From: JAHWKV01 sp040905365
GTDB lineage: Bacteria > Actinomycetota > CADDZG01 > JAHWKV01
Direction: 5' to 3'
Length of the DNA: 6,460 nucleotides
Assembly (NCBI GenBank): GCA_040905365.1
Contig: JBBDRQ010000042.1
Location: 1-6,460, forward strand
The notes under the pieces are model-generated. The model was not told the origin of the DNA and did not search any database. It saw only the letters and a program-made list of their open reading frames with translations. Within the stretch, counting starts at the first letter, position 1. Each line of letters begins with the position of its first letter. Shown here piece by piece: positions 1 to 6,125 of the stretch. The position numbers and the translations under genes were made by a program.

Positions 1-37
1 TGTCGCGCAATGGATTGGCCCAGGGCTCATCTGAATG

Positions 38-95
38 ATTTTAATGGGTGTCCTGTTTCTCCATCCCTCCAGAAATATGGATGTCCTCTTTTCTC
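38..95 (-). repeat. Two copies of a dispersed GAAACAGGACACCCAT-type repeat
   Basis: Read on the minus strand, 38-59 gives GAAACAGGACACCCATT followed by AAAAT. About 33 bases away, 71-95 gives a degenerate copy, GAGAAAAGAGGACATCCAT followed by ATTTCT. The same core recurs on the plus strand at 1348-1363 and several times at 6029-6125, so this is a family dispersed over the window in both orientations. The copies directly abut the point (about 97-100) where recognisable propeller coding sequence begins, so they may mark the site at which that gene was broken. I cannot assign a family name. Short intergenic repeats of this kind are often mobilised by IS200/RAYT-type transposases, but no transposase is visible here. 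Confidence 0.6.
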
Positions 96-99
96 ACCT

Positions 100-381
100 G
101 TTGGTGGAGGATTCTCAATGGCGGGCGGCGTTCCGGCGAATGGAATCGCGAAATGGGAAATCGGCGGCAAGGACAACAGCTGCTGGTCAGCGCTGGGGGA
201 TGGCTTGAATGGCCCCAATGATCACAATAGTTGGGCGTTTGCTCTGGCAGTACTGGATGGTAGCCTGTATGTAGGGGGCTACTTTACGACAGCGGGAGAC
301 GTGGCAGCTAATTATATCGCAAAATGGACCATTGGCGCTACAGACAACAGCGGTTGGTCGGCGCTGGGGACCGGCACGAAC
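100..381 (+). pseudogene. Fragment of a repeat-type beta-propeller (VGGxF..AGG) protein
   Basis: The frame encodes two copies of a propeller-type repeat with the signature VGGxFxxAGxxxANxIAKW...DNSxWSALGxGxN. The first copy starts at VGGGFSMAGG (about 100) and the second at YVGGYFTTAG (about 274). The DNA encoding DNS.W is repeated 171 bases (57 codons) apart, at 172 and 343, so the internal repeat is still in frame. Such repeats occur in large secreted or surface proteins of environmental bacteria, usually in many tandem copies; no enzymatic function is implied. Only about 94 residues survive. There is no credible start: the upstream codons lie in dispersed-repeat DNA. After N at 379-381 the expected continuation into the next blade is lost, and the open frame then runs antisense through the oxidoreductase fragment, which is not meaningful. 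It is probably a relic of a larger gene cut at both ends; an assembly join is the alternative. Confidence 0.6.
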
Positions 382-1134
382 CCTCATGATGTCGATATAG
401 TGGCAGCAAGTCATGATGTCCGTACAATGGTAGTAAGCTCGCGTGCAATTGAGGGACCGGCCCACGTTGTCGTGGCCGGCGGTGTCAAATACGGCGTCAA
501 CGCCGCCTCCGGTCTCTCCTTCGACTACGGCAACGAAATCCTCGCTATCATAGGCTATCGGGTGATCTGCGCCGAGCTCGCCCAAAAAGTCGAGGTTTGC
601 GGCACTGGCCGTGGCGAACACGTACGCGCCCATCGATTTTGCCAGTTGCACGGCAAACGAACCGACACCTCCCGCTCCCCCGTGGACAAGAATTGTCTCT
701 CCGATGCGCAGTTCGAGGCGCCGAACGAGCGCTTCCCACGCCGTTCCGCCCGCAAGCGGTATCGCTGCCGCTTCCTCGTGAGAAAGATTCTGAGGTTTCC
801 TGGCCACAATCGCGGCCGGCACGACGTTATATTCCGCATAGCTTCCGTGCGAATTGCCGAAGATCTCGGGCGTATAATAGACCTCGTCTCCCTCCGCCAA
901 ATCCTCCACGCCTGGACCCACCTCTTCAATCACGCCGGAGATGTCGTATCCGAGGATCAGCGGAGGGGTCAACCTTGCCCATGAAGCGTCCTGCCGAAGC
1001 TTTGTGTCGACAGGATTGGTGCCTGACACAATCACTCGAACGAGGACTTTTCCAGGACCGGGCTCCGGACGCTCCACTTCCCGGCGTTTCAGGACATCGG
1101 GTCCGCCAAAATTATCGATCACAATAGCACGCAT
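187..1134 (-). pseudogene. 3'-truncated NADPH:quinone oxidoreductase-like (zinc-type ADH/MDR superfamily) gene
   Basis: The N-terminus MRAIVIDNFGGPDVL is classic for quinone oxidoreductase/zeta-crystallin-like MDR proteins. Residues 1 to about 125 form the GroES-like substrate domain (LGYDISGVIEEVG, GDEVYYTP). The Rossmann NADP-binding motif HGGAGGVGS is at residues 151-159, and the fold continues to DAVFDTAGHDNVGRSL at residues 213-228 (about 451). Family members run to about 320-340 residues, so roughly the last 100 are missing. The open frame continues to a stop at 187, but that tail is Cys- and His-rich, lacks the expected Gly-rich beta strands, and overlaps the propeller fragment on the other strand. 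The start at 1134 (or the adjacent ATG at 1137) is preferred over 1212 because of the GAGGTGA ribosome site and the family N-terminus. The usual members catalyse NAD(P)H-dependent reduction of quinones or enones in the cytoplasm. This copy lacks part of the cofactor domain and is probably inactive, although it may still be transcribed. Confidence 0.7.
384..420. repeat. 10-base direct repeat TCATGATGTC in the junction between two gene fragments
   Basis: TCATGATGTC occurs at 384-393 and again at 411-420, 27 bases apart. Both copies fall inside the roughly 70-base unassigned stretch (382-450) between the end of propeller homology and the end of oxidoreductase homology. The placement suggests a rearrangement scar or a small inserted element, but two copies of 10 bases are not enough to identify one. 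Confidence 0.45.
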
Positions 1135-1141
1135 CATAGCT

Positions 1142-1148
1142 TCACCTC
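1142..1148 (-). promoter_or_regulatory. Shine-Dalgarno of the truncated oxidoreductase
   Basis: On the minus strand GAGGTGA lies 4 bases upstream of the ATG at 1137 and 7 bases upstream of the ATG at 1134. The second spacing is closer to ideal and gives the family-typical MRA start. This site argues against the longer reading from 1212. It also shows that the 5' end of this gene is native and undisturbed even though the 3' end is broken. Confidence 0.55.
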
Positions 1149-1332
1149 GCTGTACCGGATTAATTCCTTTATTACACCCTACCTGCTTTCGGAGCATATG
1201 AAAGCCTCTCACGAACTTTGTTGCATCAAGCTGCTTAGGTTATCGGGAGTATCCATGTTCAGCCGCTTTCCCCGCCATGCATTCGGGATTGGATCGTTTT
1301 CTCGAAGGTATCTTGCCAGAAAAGAGAAGCGG

Positions 1333-1363
1333 GGCGAAACAGGCGGCGAAACAGGCCACCCAT
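1333..1363 (+). repeat. 12-base tandem duplication merging into a dispersed-repeat copy
   Basis: GGCGAAACAGGC is present twice back to back (1333-1344, 1345-1356). The second copy runs straight into CACCCAT, giving GAAACAGGCCACCCAT at 1348-1363. That differs by one base (C for A) from the copy at 38-59 read on the minus strand. The duplication therefore looks like a partial duplication of the left half of the dispersed repeat, similar to the extra GGGAACCAGG half-units at 6029-6053. Confidence 0.55.
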
Positions 1364-1668
1364 CGAAACGAGGGTCTCGAGTTTTTGAAATGGGGGGCGT
1401 AACAACTGTGGGTGCCGGGTTCTTAGTCGCTCATTTCAGAAATACCCTTGCGTATCTTTACACCTTTTCCTCCTGAGGAATTTCTAACCGCCCGCTCCCT
1501 CGCTCTCGAAGGCCCAACTACGGTTTCCACGATTCAGGATGTGGTAAACTGCCCTCGCAAATTGAACCCTCACCTGCCGCGCCGTTTTACCCTTGAGCTA
1601 CTTGTAGAATTTCACCTCAGTCATTCTCAAAATCAAGAAAACGTGAACTGGCCCTTTTCCTGTTGATG

Positions 1669-4600
1669 TCATTCTACGCTGTCTTTGTCCAAGGACCGCA
1701 AGTATCGGTGGTAGGCCTCCTTTCGGTCGAGCGGACTGCCGGGCTCGGCGTCGTGAATCAGGATGCCAAAGCGCAGGCGAAAAGCCTCACCGGGACTGAC
1801 CGTCGTCCTGGTCCCTCGGTTCTCCTCGATGTCGACCGGAAAGGGATTCGCTACCAGCACGCCGTAGTCCCGGCTATGTGACCACACGTTCGGATTTTCC
1901 GGCGCAGACAGGATCATCACACCCACCGACCTGCCGTCGATCTCGCCGGCGTAGTCCCACCAGCGGTCCACCTTGCCCCATGTGCCCTCCTCGTCGCGGC
2001 CGCCGGAAGCACTGCGAATCGTCCCGGTGCCGTCGGCCACGCGAATTCCGGATGCAACGCGCATACCTAGTCCCATTTCCTCCTTAACGCCGAAGTAGAA
2101 CGGTTTATTCGATTGAAACGTGGCATCGATCTCAATCCGGTAGCCCGCCGGGTCCTTTGTGATCGTGTAATGGGTGCGCTGGCTGCAGATTGTCGTGCCG
2201 TCGTTGGCGACGTAGCGATTGCGCGTAGCAAACGTAGCGGCGTCCTCGTCGGCGGTCGGCTCACCGACAAAGGCGTCGTGAACAACGCGTCCCTCTTCAT
2301 TATGCCAGAAGCTGATGCCGTTGAGGTCGGCAAACGCGAGCCACAGACCCGGGTGCATCGTCGCGTGGTCCGTCGGATCCTCGCCGGGGATGGGGGGATG
2401 GTTGCGGGTCACCTGGATGCCCCGCGGGGTTGTGACGTGTACGAAGTACGGCCGAAGCGTTTTTTCGTCCTGAAAGACGTAGGAGGCAATCGGCCGACCG
2501 TCGAGACGGATCTCCAGCGCTTCTTTCTGAATGAGGAGCTGAAACCCAGCGTCGGCGTTGCCCCATGTCGTGTCCGCCGCCGGGTAAACTGCATCGCTCA
2601 TTTCGTCGGGCGCAGCGGATGGCCCGGCGGACGATTCAGTGTCTTCACCTGCCGCATCGTCGTCGCCTGATTCTGCTTCGGACGATGCAGTCAGGTAGGC
2701 GATCAGGTCCGCGACATCCTGCGGGCCGAGCGTGTGCTGGAAGGCGGGCATCACCGACCCATCGACTCGCTGGCGTGATGCGATCTCCGCCTTGCGGATC
2801 GACACCGGCTCGCCGTTGGCCTGCACGATATCGAGCGTCAGGCCGCTCTCCTGCCGGATGAAGCCGAAGTACGACTCCCCGCCCTCGGTGGTAACGGTGA
2901 GCCCCTGATAGCCTTCGGTGATAGTCGCGCCGGGGTCGAGGATCGCCTCGGCGATGGCACGTGCGTCGCCGCGTGTATCGAGATCCGACAGGTCCGGCGC
3001 AAAGCTTTCGCCGTGCGTGCCAACGCGATGGCAGCTTGCGCATCCCGCTGCACCGAAAAACAGCCGCCGGCCGCGCCCGATCCTGCCCTCCGGAACGGCC
3101 TCAACCACCTCGTCAACCGTTGTCTGAGTTTCACGGGGCGTCAGCGTGATCGGAGCGGGCACCACCGCCACCGCGTACTGCGAGCGCCCGCTCACCTGGC
3201 CGTCCGTGGTGTTGCCGCCCAACACAACCTTGCCCGCGTCGAATCGCTTGCGGTACAGGTCGTAAGCGGTGTCGTCCGAGCGGGCAACATGCTCGGTTTT
3301 CTCAAATCCGCTGAGCCAGTCGGGCTTGGCGTTAATCCGGCGGTCGTGGGCGATGTAAACGTCGGCTTCCTCGGCAAGCTCGAATGTGAGAAACCGCTCG
3401 CCACGTGAGCCGACGTCGGCGTCGTCGTTGGCGGTCTGAATAGTCGTTGCGGCAGTCAGCTCGTCCGGCACGTCCGTCCACGTGTACGGGCGGTTCGTGT
3501 AGACCCGCTTACCGACGCGCAGCCCCGCCCGCGCGGCGCGGTAGTGGCTTCCACTTTCAGTCCGGATCGACGCGATCCGCACGTGTCCCGGATCACCGGC
3601 CGTAGCGTCGTTTGCCGATGCGCCTTTTGTCCTGCGAAAGCTCTGCTCAATGATGGGCCCGACGCGAACACGGTCGCGAAACAGAGCCACCCGTACCGTC
3701 GTGTCTTCTGCGATTACCAGCGGCTCGCTGTAACGCTCGCCTGTCGTGTCCGTCGGATTAGTCCCATCGGTGGTGTAACGCACCTGCAATCCGTCCACAT
3801 GGCTGATGATCCGCACTTGTACGGAAGCGCTGAAATCGGCCTCGCCAGGCTCGATCGAGAGTACCGGCTCATCGGACGTGCCGACTTTTTCGAGATAGGA
3901 CGATGCCAACTGGGCCACGGCTTCATCCGTGTCCAGGCGGAACTCGGCAACGGCATCACCGGTAAGCGAGCTCTGCTCGAGCAGCGCCAGCAAGGTCGCC
4001 CGACGCACACCGCCGCGTTCATCGCTCAACCTCTGGCGGAGCGATACTTCATCGGCCAAATCTCCCAGCGCCCGCCAGGCGGCGTAGAACACGGCGCGGT
4101 CCTGTTCCGTGTCGACCAGTTCCCACACCTCATCGAGGACAGCCGCCTCGTGCGACTCGTGGATCGCCTGGACGGCGGCAAACCGCACGCGTGGCTCGTC
4201 GTCAGTCAGCGACTCGACCACCACGTCGGGCAGCGCCCCGCTTCGCCGGGCGCGGTCGCCAAGGATCCGCAGCGCCTGCACCCGCTCGGGCAGCGCACCA
4301 CGCGCAGCGCGCTCGCTGAACAGTGCGTCGATCTCCTGATCCTCCGCATCCAGCCGCCCCAGCGTCCAGGCGATCCACGTCGTCGCCCCCGCCGGCGGAT
4401 CCTCGCGATGCAGGGCCTCAATCAGCGGCTGCTTCATTGCCTCGCCGCGCCGCACGAGTTCGTCGGCTGTGTCGATCCGCCACACGGGCAGTGCATCGTG
4501 ACGAAGGTCGGCGATCAGCTGTGATACCGACCAGCGCTCGAGGGGGTCGCTGCGGTGCTGCTCGGCGTGGTAGGGCGGGTGATCCCCATAGCTGATGCGG

Positions 4601-5865
4601 TACACACGGCCTTTGTCGATCTGTTCGCCGTCCTCCACCGTCGCGCCGTAGCCGTGCCCCCAACTGGTCACCCATAGCGCACCGTTCGGGCCCATCTTCA
4701 TGTCGACGACGTCGTAGAGCACGCCGCTGCTGGAACCCATCGCGCGTCCCTCGGGCGCGGCAGCGAACACCTCCGGCTCAGCCATGTTGCGCATCATTGC
4801 CCCGGCCCACTCCGGGCGATACACGACCGTCTGGCGCTTGAGCCAGTCGTTCATAAAAAACACGCCGCGGTACTCCGGCGGGAACTGGGGCGACGTGCAG
4901 TAGACCACACCGGTGCCGGAACCGTGAAAGGTCGGGCCGCTGATCGGCACGGTTGGCAGGTGGTCCTCCCCCGTCCAGTGCGGGCTCCAGGCATGCCCCC
5001 ACCCGAAATGGGCGCCGTAGAACGGGCGGACAACGCGGTCGCCGCCGTCCTGATCCTGGTCCGTCCCGAGCCAGTTGAAGTGCTCATCGAATGTGATGTC
5101 CCACGGGTTGCGCAGGCCGCGGCTGAAAATCTCGAGGTTGCGCCCATCGGGGTCGCAGCGCAGGATGCCACCCTCGGTGCCCCAATCATCCGACGGATGG
5201 TGATAGCCGCGGGCCTCGGCGAAGGCTTCTGCGGAATCGAACACACGAGGTTCGGGGACGTCCGGCGTGCCGGGCGGGGCGTTCAGCCCCCACAACTCGC
5301 GGAAGGCCCTGGGAGCTATGTATTTTTCCGGGCTGGATTCGTCAACATACCCTTTCGAGTTGCCCTTGGACATGTACATCCGCCCGTCGGGGGCGGGGTT
5401 CAGACCGTGCAGGGCGTGCTCCAGATTGCCGAGCCCGCCGTAGAGGATCGTGTACTCGTCAGCCACATCATCGCCGTCGGTATCGCGCACAACAACAAGC
5501 TCCGGCGCCGCAGCGACCCACAATTCGTCGCCACGCCACGCAAGTCCCTGAATGTGGTTGAAGCCTTCCGCGAAAGTCTTGGCCTCATCGGCCACGCCGT
5601 CGCCGTTGGTGTCGAGAAGCAGCGTCACGCGGTCGCCGGGCGTGTCGGGTTCCGGCTCCCGGTACTGCTGTCCCTGGCTGACGTACAGGCGGCCTTCGCG
5701 GTCAAACGCGAGCGCACAGGGATTGCGTACCAGCGGTTCCCTTGCAAAAACCTCAACGGTGAACCCCTCGGGAACGTTCGGCAGATCCCCGGCCACCGCA
5801 ACCCCGGTCAGGCACCACGCAATCAGGGCAACAAGGCAGACAACGGCGGATCGCGATCGAGCCAT
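1669..5865 (-). CDS. Secreted multidomain PVC-type dehydrogenase with cytochrome c and C-terminal DUF6807 domain
   Basis: The 1398-residue protein reads without interruption. Residues 1-25 are a Sec signal peptide (short Arg-containing n-region, hydrophobic core, AVA|GD cleavage). Residues 26 to about 430 are the PVC-type membrane-bound/soluble glucose-dehydrogenase-like propeller (PEGFTVEVFA, RNPCALAFD, GLRNPWDITFD, HFGWGHAWSPHWTGEDH), with Ca-loop-like DTNGDGVADE (85-94) and DTDGDDVADE (128-137). About 440-660 are HEAT-like helical repeats. About 670-745 are a chitobiase C-terminal/Fn3-like domain (VRYTTDGTNPT). About 760-903 are an unnamed beta-rich domain. About 921-1060 are a PVC-type haem domain with CASCH (942-946) and a probable axial Met1039. 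About 1061-1090 are an acidic Ser-rich linker. About 1097-1394 are DUF6807/PmoA-like (RPYFVHVTTPRG, HPGLWLAF). Function is inferred: oxidation of a sugar-like or other small substrate outside the cytoplasm with electrons passed to haem c. Substrate and cofactor are not readable. The start at 5865 places the signal peptide correctly; an in-frame ATG at 5922 would add 19 residues. It appears monocistronic. Confidence 0.93.
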   Translation of the reverse strand: MARSRSAVVCLVALIAWCLTGVAVAGDLPNVPEGFTVEVFAREPLVRNPCALAFDREGRLYVSQGQQYREPEPDTPGDRVTLLLDTNGDGVADEAKTFAEGFNHIQGLAWRGDELWVAAAPELVVVRDTDGDDVADEYTILYGGLGNLEHALHGLNPAPDGRMYMSKGNSKGYVDESSPEKYIAPRAFRELWGLNAPPGTPDVPEPRVFDSAEAFAEARGYHHPSDDWGTEGGILRCDPDGRNLEIFSRGLRNPWDITFDEHFNWLGTDQDQDGGDRVVRPFYGAHFGWGHAWSPHWTGEDHLPTVPISGPTFHGSGTGVVYCTSPQFPPEYRGVFFMNDWLKRQTVVYRPEWAGAMMRNMAEPEVFAAAPEGRAMGSSSGVLYDVVDMKMGPNGALWVTSWGHGYGATVEDGEQIDKGRVYRISYGDHPPYHAEQHRSDPLERWSVSQLIADLRHDALPVWRIDTADELVRRGEAMKQPLIEALHREDPPAGATTWIAWTLGRLDAEDQEIDALFSERAARGALPERVQALRILGDRARRSGALPDVVVESLTDDEPRVRFAAVQAIHESHEAAVLDEVWELVDTEQDRAVFYAAWRALGDLADEVSLRQRLSDERGGVRRATLLALLEQSSLTGDAVAEFRLDTDEAVAQLASSYLEKVGTSDEPVLSIEPGEADFSASVQVRIISHVDGLQVRYTTDGTNPTDTTGERYSEPLVIAEDTTVRVALFRDRVRVGPIIEQSFRRTKGASANDATAGDPGHVRIASIRTESGSHYRAARAGLRVGKRVYTNRPYTWTDVPDELTAATTIQTANDDADVGSRGERFLTFELAEEADVYIAHDRRINAKPDWLSGFEKTEHVARSDDTAYDLYRKRFDAGKVVLGGNTTDGQVSGRSQYAVAVVPAPITLTPRETQTTVDEVVEAVPEGRIGRGRRLFFGAAGCASCHRVGTHGESFAPDLSDLDTRGDARAIAEAILDPGATITEGYQGLTVTTEGGESYFGFIRQESGLTLDIVQANGEPVSIRKAEIASRQRVDGSVMPAFQHTLGPQDVADLIAYLTASSEAESGDDDAAGEDTESSAGPSAAPDEMSDAVYPAADTTWGNADAGFQLLIQKEALEIRLDGRPIASYVFQDEKTLRPYFVHVTTPRGIQVTRNHPPIPGEDPTDHATMHPGLWLAFADLNGISFWHNEEGRVVHDAFVGEPTADEDAATFATRNRYVANDGTTICSQRTHYTITKDPAGYRIEIDATFQSNKPFYFGVKEEMGLGMRVASGIRVADGTGTIRSASGGRDEEGTWGKVDRWWDYAGEIDGRSVGVMILSAPENPNVWSHSRDYGVLVANPFPVDIEENRGTRTTVSPGEAFRLRFGILIHDAEPGSPLDRKEAYHRYLRSLDKDSVE

Positions 5866-5966
5866 GGTTTGCCCGGGCCAGCCGCATTGGAGGCAGGGCC
5901 TCGTAGCCAAAAAAAACAGCATCTTTATATCTCTTTCTGTTGGGGTTCTATCTGGAATTCCCCTAA

Positions 5967-5995
5967 AAAATAGACAGCCCGGCGTGGTTATTCAA
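5967..5995 (-). promoter_or_regulatory. Candidate sigma70-type promoter of the dehydrogenase gene
   Basis: On the minus strand TTGAAT (5990-5995) and TATTTT (5967-5972) are separated by exactly 17 bases, each matching 4 of 6 consensus positions. The -10 lies about 100 bases upstream of the preferred ATG at 5865 and 45 bases upstream of the ATG at 5922. The -35 lies inside the 13-base tandem repeat, so a change in repeat number would move copies of TTGAA relative to the -10. This is inferred from spacing and motif only, in a phylum whose promoters are poorly known. Confidence 0.35.
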
Positions 5996-6021
5996 TCGTT
6001 ATTTTCAATCGTTATTCAATC
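5987..6021. repeat. 13-base tandem repeat (TTCAATCGTTATT)
   Basis: Two perfect adjacent copies lie at 5991-6003 and 6004-6016, flanked by partial units GTTATT (5987-5992) and CAATC (6017-6021). It is AT-rich next to GC-rich coding DNA, and it lies directly upstream of the candidate -10 of the large gene, overlapping its -35. It could be a regulator binding array or simply slippage-prone DNA; nothing identifies a binding protein. Confidence 0.6.
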
Positions 6022-6028
6022 AAGTAAG

Positions 6029-6125
6029 GGGAACCAGGGGCAGGGGAACCAGGAGGGGAACCAGGACACCCATTTTAACGGGAACCAGGGCACCCATTAA
6101 AAATGACCCGAAAACAGGACACCCA
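6029..6125 (+). repeat. Clustered array of five dispersed-repeat units
   Basis: GGGAACCAGG occurs at 6029-6038, 6044-6053, 6056-6065 and 6080-6089, and the variant GAAAACAGG at 6110-6118. The third, fourth and fifth units carry the full core, continuing as ACACCCATTTTAA, GCACCCATTAAAA and ACACCCA. The first two are left half-units only. The same core recurs at 1348-1363 and, inverted, at 38-59 and 71-95. Unit spacing is irregular (15, 12, 24, about 30 bases) and there are no unique spacers of constant length, so this is not a CRISPR array. The fifth unit stops exactly where the proposed intron begins. Confidence 0.65.

Larger units (their letters stand above)
1138..1668. other. Non-coding spacer without a recognisable gene
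   Basis: This stretch separates the 3' end of the large dehydrogenase gene from the 5' end of the truncated oxidoreductase, both on the minus strand. The short open frames here (for example 1198-1476 and 1448-1666, plus strand) encode nothing I recognise and lack ribosome sites. The recognisable content is the oxidoreductase ribosome site, a 12-base tandem duplication at 1333-1356 and one dispersed-repeat copy at 1348-1363. No convincing hairpin plus U-tract terminator follows the stop at 1669. The region is visibly less GC-rich than the neighbouring large gene. Confidence 0.5.

Noticed and set aside
382..984. Continuation of the plus-strand propeller frame past 381
   Set aside because: The propeller repeat stops and the frame then runs antisense through the oxidoreductase, giving a low-complexity Arg-rich translation.
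1135..1212. N-terminal extension of the oxidoreductase to an ATG at 1212
   Set aside because: The extra residues match nothing in the family, and the GAGGTGA site serves the ATG at 1134/1137.
1367..1389. CGAG-GGT-CTCG hairpin followed by a T-run as a plus-strand terminator
   Set aside because: The stem is four pairs with a three-base loop, and no plus-strand gene lies upstream of it to terminate.
1467..1480. TTCCTCCTGAGGAA inverted repeat as a terminator
   Set aside because: The loop is only two bases and there is no U-tract after it on either strand in a useful position.
3544..4524. 326-codon open frame on the plus strand
   Set aside because: It is antisense to the HEAT and chitobiase-C regions of the dehydrogenase and has no domain or ribosome site.
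5866..5922. Upstream ATG at 5922 as the start of the dehydrogenase
   Set aside because: It would put 19 extra residues before a perfect signal peptide. A weak AAGAGA site precedes it, so it remains possible, but the 5865 start fits the export signal better.
4924..5973. 349-codon open frame on the plus strand
   Set aside because: It is fully antisense to the dehydrogenase gene, shows no recognisable protein motif and arises from the high GC of the opposite frame.
6029..6125. CRISPR-like array
   Set aside because: Unit spacing is irregular and short, units are partial and no constant-length spacers exist.
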